From CAYGUI01 sp964353115 (GTDB lineage Bacteria; Pseudomonadota; Gammaproteobacteria; JAGOUU01): a stretch of 38,455 nucleotides of DNA. Position 1 is the first letter of the stretch; every line of letters starts with the position of its first letter. The stretch is from positions 1 to 38,455 of the forward strand of contig CAYGUI010000007.1 in assembly GCA_964353115.1 (NCBI GenBank). Reading direction: 5' to 3'. The notes under the pieces were generated by a model. It was given only the letters and a program-made list of their open reading frames with translations. It did not search any database and was not told where the DNA came from. The position numbers and the translations under genes are program-made. Below, piece by piece: positions 8,586-18,053 of this stretch.

Positions 8586-8595
8586 ACGCCAAGGG

Positions 8596-10164
8596 TTACA
8601 CCAAGTTTTTCACATACAACTGCTGCAAATACTCAAGCTGAGTTGGCAAAATACTATTAAGCTCCACATTTTCTCGCGCAATTCTACTTAAAACTTCATT
8701 CCCTGTTTTCATAATATCATTACGATAACTTAAGATAGCTGGAGCTGATTCAGGTAAAACGTCTACGCCAGAAAATATGCATTGATAGCTAGAATTAGTC
8801 CAAAAATTTTCAAAACGCGCGGCAAAAGAGCTGTATAAATTTTGATCACCTTGATGGCTCAATTTTATTGGTAAACCAGCTTTTTGTTGATTAAGTATTG
8901 CTTGCAAAGATTCTGGAATTTTTGTTTCATATTTATTAACTCGCCAAAATTCCGTGTCTTGCCGCACTGCAGTTTTAAAATGCAAGACGATAAAATCTTT
9001 TACATCTTCAACCATAAATTCAATTTTTTTATTAAATTCATCACGTAAAACTGGATTTATTTCATTATGCGGAAAGTATTGAACTAACTGATAAAGTGCT
9101 GCGTAAATAAAATAAATTCCGGTTGATTCTAATGGCTCTAAAAAACCGCTAGCCAAACCAATACTTACACAGTTATTTACCCATGCTCTTTCGCGGCGAT
9201 ATGATTGAAATTTTATATGGCGCGCCTCACAGTTATCAACACGCTTACCAAAATGATTACGCATTTCTTGCTCTGCTTCATCCTGAGTCATAAATTGGCT
9301 TGAATAAACATAACCGTTACCAGAGCGATTAAATAAAGGGATCTCCCACATCCACCCTGCCTTCATAGCTCTTGAGGTAGTATATGGCCGTATGCCATGT
9401 TTTTGTTGATACTCTTGCTCTTCAGGTATGTTCATTGCAACAGCTCTATCTGTCAATAAACTGTCGCCAAAAGTAACTTTTGGCTCTTTTAGTATTTTTT
9501 CAATTAAAAATCCGGTAAATCCCGAGCAATCAATAAATAAATCTGCGTGATATTTTTTATTGTCTTTACCTACAACATAAATAATATTACCTTGGTCATC
9601 TAATTTAGCGTCAGATAAATCATCAATAATATGTGTTACACCGCGTTTTATTGACCATGATTTTAAAAAATTTGCCAATAACAAAGCATCAAAATGATAT
9701 GCATAATGCTGAATTTGTTCGCCAGATAATAAATTGGGTGACTTATTATTATCACATGCCATTGTCGAATTAAAACAAGCATAATCCATTGGAGTATTAT
9801 AATTATTATCTTCTAAATATTTTTTGATCCAAATATGAGTAAGAGGAATGTTATCAAAAACTGGGAGCTCGCCAAAATTATGATAATAATGATCGCCCCC
9901 TGACTGTACTGTTTTTTTCCAGTCAGAAAACTTCACCCCCATCTTGTAAGTAGCATTACAATGCTTCATCCAATCTTGCTCTTGCAAACCTAACCTATCA
10001 AAAAATTCTGTCTTAATAGTTGGGACAGTAGCTTCACCAACGCCAATTCGACCAATGCTCTCAGACTCAATAACAGTAATATCTGCATTAAAATTTAAAG
10101 ATTTGGAAAGATAAGATGCAGCCATCCATCCTGCACTGCCACCACCTATTATGATGATATCCAT
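8596..10164 (-). CDS. flavin-dependent tryptophan-type halogenase
   Basis: A 522-residue protein with the full signature of FADH2-dependent halogenases (PrnA/RebH type): the dinucleotide motif GGGSAGWMAA at 7-16, the catalytic lysine at Lys74 in ATYKMGVKF (Lys79 in PrnA), the halogenase motif WMWEIP at 271-276 and the catalytic glutamate Glu346 in FLEPLESTG. Such enzymes make HOCl from chloride, oxygen and FADH2 and direct it through a tunnel to the lysine to halogenate an aromatic ring. All key residues are kept, so activity is expected, but substrate (free tryptophan, peptide or other aromatic) cannot be read. A very strong AAGGAGG site precedes the ATG. No flavin reductase gene lies nearby. 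The gene converges on the FadL/oxidase/GNAT operon. Confidence 0.93.
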   Translation of the reverse strand: MDIIIIGGGSAGWMAASYLSKSLNFNADITVIESESIGRIGVGEATVPTIKTEFFDRLGLQEQDWMKHCNATYKMGVKFSDWKKTVQSGGDHYYHNFGELPVFDNIPLTHIWIKKYLEDNNYNTPMDYACFNSTMACDNNKSPNLLSGEQIQHYAYHFDALLLANFLKSWSIKRGVTHIIDDLSDAKLDDQGNIIYVVGKDNKKYHADLFIDCSGFTGFLIEKILKEPKVTFGDSLLTDRAVAMNIPEEQEYQQKHGIRPYTTSRAMKAGWMWEIPLFNRSGNGYVYSSQFMTQDEAEQEMRNHFGKRVDNCEARHIKFQSYRRERAWVNNCVSIGLASGFLEPLESTGIYFIYAALYQLVQYFPHNEINPVLRDEFNKKIEFMVEDVKDFIVLHFKTAVRQDTEFWRVNKYETKIPESLQAILNQQKAGLPIKLSHQGDQNLYSSFAARFENFWTNSSYQCIFSGVDVLPESAPAILSYRNDIMKTGNEVLSRIARENVELNSILPTQLEYLQQLYVKNLV

Positions 10165-10242
10165 AATAGCACCTCCTTTTACTGTAAGTTTAGCATATGC
10201 CTAAATAATGGAAAAAAAATATACTTAAACTAAAATATATAT

Positions 10243-12549
10243 ATGACAGCCAAATTCACCTATTATCAATTCAAGAACAACATAGAGCGCTTTTATTTAA
10301 TCGATAAAGACCCCACTGTTCATAAGTTATTTACTTTAATGGCAGGAAAAGTTCCTAAAAAGTTAATAAAAGAGTATCTTGAAAAATGGAAAGAAGAAGA
10401 TTTACCCAAGATACAAAATAATAATGATGGACCTCAAGACTATCAAAAAATCGCTGAAGAACTGCAATATTCTCTCTCACTAGTACGAGCGACAATGGAT
10501 TCTACTGCTGATGCCATCTTGCTTATTGATAAAGATGGTAAATTATTAGATTGGAATGCAAAATTCAGTGAGATAACTAGAATACCACAAGAAGTTTTAG
10601 AGCAAGCAAGTGAAGATGAAGGAGTAAACTTTATTTTTACCCAATTAAAAGATCCAGGTAAACTTGCTGTTGAACTAATGCGTCTGGCCAAGGAAGAAAG
10701 CACTAAGGGCATGTACAGCGAAGTGGAGTCTCGAGACGGTCGAACTATTGAACGCTATACACAACCACTTATCTTAAACGGTAAAAATGAAGGACGAGTA
10801 TGGAGTTTCCGTGACATTACTGAGCGTAAAAAAAACGAAGAAAAAATATTACTACGCGATAGAGCAATACAATCTAGCCCTATTGGTACTATTATTATTA
10901 ATAATGATGATGATCTAACTATTGAATATGCCAACAAAGCAGTATCTGATATCTATGGCTATAACATTGAAGAGATGGGGAATAAGTGTCTCCGAGATTT
11001 ATTTCATGATATAGAAGATCAAGAGCCATTAGATAAATTATATGAAGCTATAAAAGCGCAAGAGCCTGTTTCTGTTATTGCAAAAACTAAACGCAAAAAT
11101 TATAAACTTTTCTGGGGTGAAATACATTTAGCTCCAGTAAAAAACAAAGAAAATATTGTAAAAAACTTTGTAATCTTAATTAACGATATTACTGATCGTA
11201 AGACAATGCAGGAGCAGTTATATTATTTAGCGTCACATGATTCTTTAACTGGATTACCAAATAGAAGAACTTTTTTAAGTCAATTAAAAGATCACATTGA
11301 AGAAGCAAAACGCTATCAAACTTCTTTTTCAGTATGGTTTATTGATCTTGATAACTTTAAAGTTATTAACGATAGCTTAGGACATAATATTGGAGATAAA
11401 ATTTTACAAAATTTAGCATATCGTTTAAAAACAACGATACGCGCTAGTGATAAGTTAGCACGCATTGGCGGGGATGAGCTAATTATTCTATCTGGTGATG
11501 AAAATGATCGTAATGGCTATAGCTCTTTAATAAAAAGATTGCTAAATACTATTAAAAAACCTTTAAAAGTAGGCAATCATCAATTTAATCTTGCAGCCTC
11601 TGTTGGGGTAAGCATTTATCCACATGATGGTTTTGATGCTGACACCCTAATTAAAAACGCAGATACCGCGATGTATTATACAAAAGCTAATGGGCGCAAT
11701 GGTTTTTCATTTTTTGATCCAGAGATGAATCGTAAAGTTGAACAAAAAATGAAGATCAGCAATCTAATTTATAGCGCTATTGAAAAAAATGAATTAGCTT
11801 TGCATTATCAACCAATAGTTGACTCAAAAACACATAAAGTTGTTTCACTTGAAGCACTATTACGTTGGAAAAATGAAGAAATGGGCGGATTTATACCACC
11901 ACAAGAATTTATTCCAATTGTTGAAGAAACTAGCGCTATTCATAAAGTTGGTAATTGGGTTATTAGGGAATCAGCTAAACAATGTAAATTATGGCGCGAT
12001 AAATTAAATGTTGATCTTAAAATATCGGTCAATTTATCTGGAAAACAATTTTATTCAAAAGAAATAAATAAAACTATCAATGAGGCTTTGCATGAAAACA
12101 CTCTACCTCCTGAAGCCTTAACTATGGAAATAACTGAAAGTATTTTAATGGAAAAAAATGATCAGATAAATTTTGCGGTACAAAAACTGCATAAAGATAA
12201 TATTAGGCTTTCATTAGATGATTTTGGTACGGGATATTCAAGTTTGGCATATTTAAAAGACTTACCGATATCGTATTTAAAAATAGATCGATCATTTGTA
12301 CAACATATAAAATCTGATAAAAATTCTCGTGCTATTATATCCTCAATAATAATTTTGGCTAAGAATCTTGATATTCAAACTATTGCTGAGGGAGTTGAAG
12401 AAAAAGAAGAATTAGATTTTCTAGCTATAAATAACTGCGATTATATTCAAGGATATTATTTTAGCAAGCCATTACCAGCGCTTGAATGTGAAGCATTTTT
12501 AATAAAAAATATAGATCAAAATACAAACTCTATAGAGCAAAATTATTAA
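10243..12549 (+). CDS. PAS-PAS-GGDEF-EAL cyclic-di-GMP protein
   Basis: 768 residues. After an unrecognised helical N-terminus (1-75) come two PAS domains (about 78-195, ending FRDITERKK; and 205-320, ending INDITDRK). A GGDEF domain follows (about 330-490) with GGDEL at 409-413 and an RASD sequence at 400-403, five residues upstream, matching the product-inhibition I-site. Then an EAL domain (about 505-760) with EALLRW at 537-542, Glu629, DDFGTG at 659-664, Lys680 and Glu717. Both catalytic domains look intact, so it may make and break c-di-GMP under control of signals read by PAS. No transmembrane helix: cytoplasmic. Its start has no evident SD. It is 24 bases upstream of the site-2 protease and probably co-transcribed. 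Confidence 0.93.
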   Translation: MTAKFTYYQFKNNIERFYLIDKDPTVHKLFTLMAGKVPKKLIKEYLEKWKEEDLPKIQNNNDGPQDYQKIAEELQYSLSLVRATMDSTADAILLIDKDGKLLDWNAKFSEITRIPQEVLEQASEDEGVNFIFTQLKDPGKLAVELMRLAKEESTKGMYSEVESRDGRTIERYTQPLILNGKNEGRVWSFRDITERKKNEEKILLRDRAIQSSPIGTIIINNDDDLTIEYANKAVSDIYGYNIEEMGNKCLRDLFHDIEDQEPLDKLYEAIKAQEPVSVIAKTKRKNYKLFWGEIHLAPVKNKENIVKNFVILINDITDRKTMQEQLYYLASHDSLTGLPNRRTFLSQLKDHIEEAKRYQTSFSVWFIDLDNFKVINDSLGHNIGDKILQNLAYRLKTTIRASDKLARIGGDELIILSGDENDRNGYSSLIKRLLNTIKKPLKVGNHQFNLAASVGVSIYPHDGFDADTLIKNADTAMYYTKANGRNGFSFFDPEMNRKVEQKMKISNLIYSAIEKNELALHYQPIVDSKTHKVVSLEALLRWKNEEMGGFIPPQEFIPIVEETSAIHKVGNWVIRESAKQCKLWRDKLNVDLKISVNLSGKQFYSKEINKTINEALHENTLPPEALTMEITESILMEKNDQINFAVQKLHKDNIRLSLDDFGTGYSSLAYLKDLPISYLKIDRSFVQHIKSDKNSRAIISSIIILAKNLDIQTIAEGVEEKEELDFLAINNCDYIQGYYFSKPLPALECEAFLIKNIDQNTNSIEQNY

Positions 12550-12573
12550 AACTAATAAGTTAAGATAAAAAAT

Positions 12574-13209
12574 ATGGAACAAATACAACAAGTACTTTTA
12601 ATTGCAATTCCACTACTATTTGCAATTACGATTCATGAAGTTTCTCATGGATTTGTGGCCTTACAGTTTGGTGACAAAACAGCAAAGATGATGGGGCGAC
12701 TCACCTTAAATCCTATTAAGCACATCGATCCAGTTGGCACCATTTTAGTTCCATTTACTTTATTTATGCTAAGCGGATTTGTTTTTGGCTGGGCAAAACC
12801 AGTACCTGTAAATCCAAGAAATTTTTCTCATCTTCGCCTTGGAACTGCAGTAGTTGCAGCTGCAGGACCTCTTTCTAATCTTCTTATGGCATTTTTTTGG
12901 GGCGCAATTATGCTATTTGGCATTTATAATCAGCAAACCCATATTGGATTAGCCCTTGCATATATGGGAAAACAGGGAATTTTTATAAATATAATTTTAA
13001 TGGTCTTAAACTTTATTCCCATTCCGCCTTTAGATGGAAGTCGTGTAGTTTCTAGTTTATTACCTGGAAGAATGGCTTACTATTATGAGCAAGTTGAGCC
13101 TTATGGTTTTATTATTTTGCTAATTTTAATAATTACCGGGCTATTAAGTAAGATCTTAATACCCCCGGTTTTATTAATTTCGCAATGGGTTATGGGATTT
13201 TATATATAA
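12574..13209 (+). CDS. site-2 protease-type membrane zinc metallopeptidase (M50)
   Basis: A 211-residue protein with five to six membrane helices. The zinc motif HEVSH (His21, Glu22, His25) lies in the first helix. The third-ligand segment reads NFIPIPPLDGSRV with Asp154, equivalent to NPDG. It lacks PDZ domains and so belongs to the short, unadorned M50B group rather than RseP. The family cleaves transmembrane segments inside the inner membrane; targets are unknown here. It follows the GGDEF-EAL gene by 24 bases. Its stop codon abuts that of the convergent lipoprotein gene with zero spacing. Confidence 0.88.
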   Translation: MEQIQQVLLIAIPLLFAITIHEVSHGFVALQFGDKTAKMMGRLTLNPIKHIDPVGTILVPFTLFMLSGFVFGWAKPVPVNPRNFSHLRLGTAVVAAAGPLSNLLMAFFWGAIMLFGIYNQQTHIGLALAYMGKQGIFINIILMVLNFIPIPPLDGSRVVSSLLPGRMAYYYEQVEPYGFIILLILIITGLLSKILIPPVLLISQWVMGFYI

Positions 13210-13566
13210 TTATCTATAACCGTCACGGCAGTAATAAGCTGTTTCGCAGTATCTATCGCCATATCGGTTAACATAACATTCACGGCGTCTCATACAACGC
13301 TCACGGTGATCATCATAATAATAACGCTCAGATCGACGATAACGACGATCGCTTGCTAGATATGAGCCAAGTGCCGCACCAGCTGTTGCTCCAATGATCG
13401 CCCCACCAGCATCATCATCACCAATAGAGCTACCAATAATTCCACCGATTGCCGCCCCGCCTACTGCACCAGCTAATTGACGATCAGAATCTTCATCACC
13501 AGTACAACTTGAAAGTAATAAGCTAGACAAAAGTATAGCTGTTATTGATTTTATTGCTATTTTCAT
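13210..13566 (-). CDS. glycine-zipper lipoprotein
   Basis: 118 residues. The N-terminus is a lipoprotein signal with lipobox LLSSC, Cys21 being the lipidated residue. Residues about 31-70 form a glycine-zipper hairpin (GAVGGAAIGGIIGSSIG and GGAIIGATAGAALGSYLA), as in small outer-membrane lipoproteins of the SlyB/17-kDa antigen group. The C-terminal 45 residues are very rich in Arg/Tyr and contain five cysteines, which may form disulfides in the periplasm. Role probably structural or envelope-stress related. It lies downstream of der in the same direction, separated by a hairpin. Confidence 0.8.
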   Translation of the reverse strand: MKIAIKSITAILLSSLLLSSCTGDEDSDRQLAGAVGGAAIGGIIGSSIGDDDAGGAIIGATAGAALGSYLASDRRYRRSERYYYDDHRERCMRRRECYVNRYGDRYCETAYYCRDGYR

Positions 13567-13589
13567 AAATTATTAAATTTAGTTGATAT

Positions 13590-13617
13590 AAATAGCTTAG
13601 TAAAAGAAAAGCTATTT
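13590..13617 (-). terminator. possible hairpin at the 3' end of der
   Basis: AAATAGCTT (13590-13598) pairs with AAGCTATTT (13609-13617) around a 10-base loop that overlaps the der stop codon. On the der strand it is followed only by AT-rich sequence without a clean T run, so it may be a weak terminator or RNA-stabilising hairpin. Confidence 0.3.
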
Positions 13618-14949
13618 AGCAAACGGATTAGTAGGAACTTTAAACTCAAATCTAATCGGTGTACCAACCATATTTAAGGCTTCACGGAAATAATTTTCTA
13701 AATAACGTTTATAACTTCCTGGTAATGCATCTAATTTATTACCATGAATTACTATAATAGGAGGGTTTTTACCACCAGAGTGCGCATATTTTAATTTAAT
13801 ACGGCCACGACCAACTATTGGCGTCTGATGCTCTTTTTGTGCATCTTGTAAAATCTTTGTTAATTTATTAGTTTCTAAATCTTGCATGGCTGCACGATAA
13901 CATTCATCAATTGCTTTGAACAATAAACCAACATTGCTACCATGAAGGGCTGAAATAAAATATCTTTTTGCATAATTAACAAACGGTAATCTGCGATCTA
14001 ACTCTTCTTTTACTTTATCTTTGTTTTCAATGGTCATTCCATCCCATTTATTGCATGCAATAATTAAAGATCGTCCGGCATCTAAAACAAATCCTAATAA
14101 ATGCAAATCTTGATCACTAATACCATCACGGCTATCAATAACAAAAATAACAACATTAGCATCTTTTACTGCTTGCAAAGCCTTTACTACTGAAAACTTT
14201 TCTAATGTTTTATTTACTTTTGTTTTACGGCGTATACCTGCTGTGTCGATAATCGTATAATGCTTATCGTTACGAGAAAAAGGAATATAAATACTATCGC
14301 GAGTTGTTCCTGGCTCATCGTAAGCAACTACTCGCTCCTCTCCCAATATTCTATTTACCAAAGTTGACTTGCCAACGTTTGGTTTACCAATTATTGCAAA
14401 CTTTATATTTTTTTTACCATAATCTTCAGAATTATCTTCGTCATAGGCATTAGTAGCAAATGGCTCTAATATTTTTTCCAGCATAACGCTAACACCACGA
14501 TTATGTACTGCTGCAATACTGAAAAAATCTAATCCTAGCTCAGAAAATTCTGCCATTATGGAGTCTTGATTAACACCATCAATTTTATTAACAACAAGGC
14601 AAACTTTTTTATCTTTATCTAAGACCCTTAACCTTTGAGCTAAGTCATAATCTAAACTAGTTAAACCACATCTTGCGTCAACTAAAAATAATACGATATC
14701 TGATTCACTAACAGCCGCAAAAGCTTGCTGTTCAATATGGGAGACAAAACCTTCCTCATCACCGTATAAACCGCCAGTGTCAATTACGATGAATGGTATT
14801 GAATTATAGGTACCTTCACCATAAATACGATCACGTGTTACCCCTGGTTTATTTAGCACCAGAGCATCACGTGATTTAGTTAAGATATTAAAAAGGGTAG
14901 ATTTTCCGACATTCGGACGCCCTACGATGGCAATGGTTGGTAACTTCAT
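13612..14949 (-). CDS. der: ribosome-assembly GTPase Der (EngA)
   Basis: 445 residues with tandem GTPase domains and a C-terminal KH-like domain, the layout unique to Der. Domain 1 has GRPNVGKST (10-18), DTGG and NKID. Domain 2 has GKPNVGKST (about 188-196), DTAGI and NKWD. The C-terminal region (from about 350) contains GRGRIKLKYAHSGGKNPP, typical of the RNA-binding domain. Der acts in 50S subunit maturation and is essential. It is the last core gene of the rlmN-hisS-yfgM-bamB-der run, nine bases after bamB, as in many gammaproteobacteria. Confidence 0.96.
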   Translation of the reverse strand: MKLPTIAIVGRPNVGKSTLFNILTKSRDALVLNKPGVTRDRIYGEGTYNSIPFIVIDTGGLYGDEEGFVSHIEQQAFAAVSESDIVLFLVDARCGLTSLDYDLAQRLRVLDKDKKVCLVVNKIDGVNQDSIMAEFSELGLDFFSIAAVHNRGVSVMLEKILEPFATNAYDEDNSEDYGKKNIKFAIIGKPNVGKSTLVNRILGEERVVAYDEPGTTRDSIYIPFSRNDKHYTIIDTAGIRRKTKVNKTLEKFSVVKALQAVKDANVVIFVIDSRDGISDQDLHLLGFVLDAGRSLIIACNKWDGMTIENKDKVKEELDRRLPFVNYAKRYFISALHGSNVGLLFKAIDECYRAAMQDLETNKLTKILQDAQKEHQTPIVGRGRIKLKYAHSGGKNPPIIVIHGNKLDALPGSYKRYLENYFREALNMVGTPIRFEFKVPTNPFAK

Positions 14950-14958
14950 GAGGATTTA

Positions 14959-16119
14959 CTAACTAACTTTAACAGCAACTAATGTACCAGAACCACCTAA
15001 TGCAAGCAAGTGATTATTAGTTGCAGTTACTGATAATGTAGGATTACGATTATAAAGTTTAATCGCGGCTAGAGTTTCACCCGTTTTTGCATTTAAACCA
15101 TAAACATAGCCAAGCTTATCTCCCACAAAAATATTACCGTTTAATAGTGCCGGACTAGTTAGATAATGGTATAAGAAAATATCATTAACCCAATTAACAG
15201 CCCCATTTTTTTTGTTGATACTCCAAATTTTACTTTCAGAATCAACAACATAGATGTTTTTGCTATCTTGAGATAAACTGCGAAACGCCGACATGCCACG
15301 CGCCCATATTTCATGGCCAGAATCTAAGTCCACTGCAGCTAAATTACCATTGTAAGAGACTGTATATAAAATATCATTATTGACTAAAATCTTACTATCG
15401 ATATCAGATAAATTATCTATTATATTATTTCCCCGTGGCAATGAAACCTCATAATTCCAGGCTTCACTACCATCACTAGAGTTTAAAGCAACAAGCTTGC
15501 CAGTTGCAAAACCAACGACTACTTTGCCATTTTTTACTATAGGCTGGCTGGTACCACGTAATATTAACTCTGGAATTTTTATTTCATAACTCCAGATTTG
15601 ATTACCGTTATGCAAATCCAAAGCAACAACAGCTCCATCAGCTGTTTGAACAAATAATCTTTTTCCATCGCTCACTGGGGCTGCCAAAATAGAAGTAGAT
15701 AACTGTGTTTTCCATAGCAATTGACCATTATCACTATTAACTGCTATTAACTGCCCTTTTATAGTTCCAGCAAATAATTTATTACCATAATGATATACTG
15801 CACTTGAAAATTTATATGGATATTTTTTACTCCAAATGGTACTACCAGAATTATTATTTATTACCGAAATTTTCCCATTGTAACTGGCTGTGAAAATATA
15901 ATTATAAATTGACTTTGAGTATAATTCTGGATAAAAGTCTAGGTACAAGTCTTTTTTTACTTTGCCAATATTTTTTGACCACTCTTTACTTAATGCGATT
16001 CTATTTTCAACAGTACCAATAGCTCTTGGATTTGGAGTATTATCTGTTCCACCAGTTATTGATGAACAACCAGTTAAAAATATAAATCCCAAAAAAAATA
16101 TTATTTTAAAATTATTCAT
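14959..16119 (-). CDS. bamB: outer-membrane assembly lipoprotein BamB
   Basis: 386 residues. Lipoprotein signal with lipobox LTGC, Cys18. The rest is an eight-bladed PQQ-type beta-propeller with repeated motifs such as SGSTIWSKKY, NGQLLWKTQL, NGNQIWSYEI, DGSEAWNYEV and SGHEIWARGM. BamB is the accessory lipoprotein of the BAM complex that inserts beta-barrel proteins into the outer membrane; the FadL-like protein in this window is a typical client class. Its start overlaps the yfgM end by eight bases, and it is followed by der. Confidence 0.94.
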   Translation of the reverse strand: MNNFKIIFFLGFIFLTGCSSITGGTDNTPNPRAIGTVENRIALSKEWSKNIGKVKKDLYLDFYPELYSKSIYNYIFTASYNGKISVINNNSGSTIWSKKYPYKFSSAVYHYGNKLFAGTIKGQLIAVNSDNGQLLWKTQLSTSILAAPVSDGKRLFVQTADGAVVALDLHNGNQIWSYEIKIPELILRGTSQPIVKNGKVVVGFATGKLVALNSSDGSEAWNYEVSLPRGNNIIDNLSDIDSKILVNNDILYTVSYNGNLAAVDLDSGHEIWARGMSAFRSLSQDSKNIYVVDSESKIWSINKKNGAVNWVNDIFLYHYLTSPALLNGNIFVGDKLGYVYGLNAKTGETLAAIKLYNRNPTLSVTATNNHLLALGGSGTLVAVKVS

Positions 16120-16768
16120 AACTATAAAAACTTTGCTTTAATTCTAACATTCCTAAATAGTTAGCAAGATATTGCTGCGCTAAAGGTCCACTCATTACTG
16201 ATTTTTGCGCATTACCATAAGCTTTAACAGCATCTGATAATTTATTATTTTTTACGAGCAAATCTCCTTGCAAATCATATACCAAAAATTCAAAAGAATT
16301 AAATTTTTTATAATTACTTTCAAATTTCTCGTATGCTGCCATTGGATCATCTTTTGTTTCCAAAACGATCATATTCGAAAAAGCCAAGAATTTTATCAAA
16401 TCCCAACTTGCAGTTTTTTGATAGATATTATTATATTTACTAATAGCATCATTATCATTACCATTACCATTATCAGCAAAGTTTTTAGCTATTAAAAGAC
16501 CAGCTGCATTGCCATAAATTGTTTTTGGATATTTTTGCACCAAATCATTAGCTAGAAAAATTTTTTTAGTTTCATCTTTTTCTTTAATTAACTCTTCAAA
16601 TAATTCAGATGCCTGAGAAGAGGCTTTAATTCTTGAATTATTCATATAATTACTAACAAAAATATAAGAAATTACAAACAAGATCGCAAAAGTAATATAA
16701 AATCCATATTTTGCAAACCATTCTTTAATATCCGCGATTTGATCCTTTTCACTTACGTAAACACGCAT
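16112..16768 (-). CDS. yfgM: YfgM-like membrane-anchored TPR protein
   Basis: 218 residues: short cytoplasmic N-terminus with the conserved opening (VSEKDQIADIKEWFAKYG), one membrane helix (about 22-40), then a periplasmic helical region of TPR-like repeats. YfgM associates with the SecYEG translocon and the PpiD chaperone and hands over envelope proteins. Position between hisS (4 bases away) and bamB (8-base overlap) is the standard gammaproteobacterial order and supports the name. Confidence 0.88.
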   Translation of the reverse strand: MRVYVSEKDQIADIKEWFAKYGFYITFAILFVISYIFVSNYMNNSRIKASSQASELFEELIKEKDETKKIFLANDLVQKYPKTIYGNAAGLLIAKNFADNGNGNDNDAISKYNNIYQKTASWDLIKFLAFSNMIVLETKDDPMAAYEKFESNYKKFNSFEFLVYDLQGDLLVKNNKLSDAVKAYGNAQKSVMSGPLAQQYLANYLGMLELKQSFYSYE

Positions 16769-16772
16769 TTAA

Positions 16773-18053
16773 CTATCTCCCAAATTTATCTTCCATAAAC
16801 TGCATTATTTTATCAAAGCCTAAAACTATTTGCTCATTATCTTCGCCAACTAAAGGCTTGATAGCAACAGAATAATCTTTTACCTCATCTTCGCCAAAAA
16901 TAAATGCATACTGCGCTCCACATTTATCAGCTCGTTTTAACTGGGCTTTAAAACTTCCACCACCAACATTATTAATTATCTCAACAAAATCGTATTTATC
17001 ACGAATTTTTTCTATCTCAAATAATGCTATTTGTGCAGTTTTTTCAGTGCTCATTACATAAATATCAGGTCTTGGAACAAAATTTTCTGGTTGCATCCTC
17101 TCTTTCATTAATTCCACAATCCGTTCAATTCCCATACTAAAACCAACAGCAGGAGTACTAGCCCCGCCTAATTGTTCAACTAAACCATCATAACGACCGC
17201 CAGCTCCAACTGCATTTTGTGCGCCTAATTTATCAGTCTGCCACTCAAAAACTGTATGGCAATAATAATCAAGACCTCGCACTAAACGTGGATTAACCTC
17301 AAATGGAATCTCTAAAACTTTTAGCATTTTTTGCACATGCGCAAAATGATCTTTTGATTCTTTCGATAAATGATCATTTAAATTTGGCGCATATTGAATT
17401 AACTCGGCCAAATCAGGATTTTTGCTATCCAAAATTCTAAGAGGATTGGTATTCAAACGACGCTTACTATCTTCGTCTAATAAATGCTCATTATCTGTAA
17501 AATAGCTAACCAATTTTTCGCGATAATTTTTTCGATCTTCAAAACTACCAAGAGAGTTAATAACCAGTTTTACATCTTCAAAAATTTGTAGCTCAGCTAA
17601 AAAACGCGCTGAAATAGTTATAATTTCAACATCTATATCTGGAGTTGCAGCACCAAAAGCTTCTAAACCATATTGATGAAATTGACGTGCGCGACCACGT
17701 TGTGGACGCTCATGACGAAACATTGGACCATCATACCAAAGACGAGAAACTCCCCCTCGGAACAACCCAGCATTAATTCCGGCTCGCACACAACCAGCAG
17801 TCCCTTCAGGTCTTAATGATAAATTATCACCACTGCGATCTTCAAAAGCATAAAGTTCTTTTTCAACAACATCGGTAACTTCACCAACACCACGTTTAAA
17901 TAAATCAGTAAATTCTACAATAGGAAACTTAATATACTGATAACCATAACTTTCTACTAACGATAAAAAAATATGATCTGCTAATTGCCAATAGTAAATA
18001 TCTGGAGCCAATACATCATGCATGCCCCGTATCGATTGAATTTTGGTTGTCAT
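16773..18053 (-). CDS. hisS: histidyl-tRNA synthetase
   Basis: 426 residues, usual length for bacterial HisRS. Class II motifs are present: the N-terminal SIRGMHDVLAPD, motif 2 region SLRPEGTAGCVRAGI with MFRHERPQRGRARQFHQ, the histidine-binding LVRGLDYYCHTVFEW, and motif 3 AVGFSMGIERI. A C-terminal anticodon-binding domain follows (about 330-420). It charges tRNA-His in the cytoplasm. The 5' end overlaps rlmN by 38 bases and the 3' end is 4 bases from yfgM, so expression is tightly linked. Confidence 0.97.
   Translation of the reverse strand: MTTKIQSIRGMHDVLAPDIYYWQLADHIFLSLVESYGYQYIKFPIVEFTDLFKRGVGEVTDVVEKELYAFEDRSGDNLSLRPEGTAGCVRAGINAGLFRGGVSRLWYDGPMFRHERPQRGRARQFHQYGLEAFGAATPDIDVEIITISARFLAELQIFEDVKLVINSLGSFEDRKNYREKLVSYFTDNEHLLDEDSKRRLNTNPLRILDSKNPDLAELIQYAPNLNDHLSKESKDHFAHVQKMLKVLEIPFEVNPRLVRGLDYYCHTVFEWQTDKLGAQNAVGAGGRYDGLVEQLGGASTPAVGFSMGIERIVELMKERMQPENFVPRPDIYVMSTEKTAQIALFEIEKIRDKYDFVEIINNVGGGSFKAQLKRADKCGAQYAFIFGEDEVKDYSVAIKPLVGEDNEQIVLGFDKIMQFMEDKFGR

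Noticed and set aside
8491..8691. Small rightward frame across the GC-rich stem-loop
   Set aside because: It is read through the repeat and the antisense of the halogenase end; its product is low-complexity and has no start signal of its own.
13210..13566. Possible antitoxin or regulatory role for the Arg-rich small protein
   Set aside because: A clear lipobox and glycine zipper identify an envelope lipoprotein instead.
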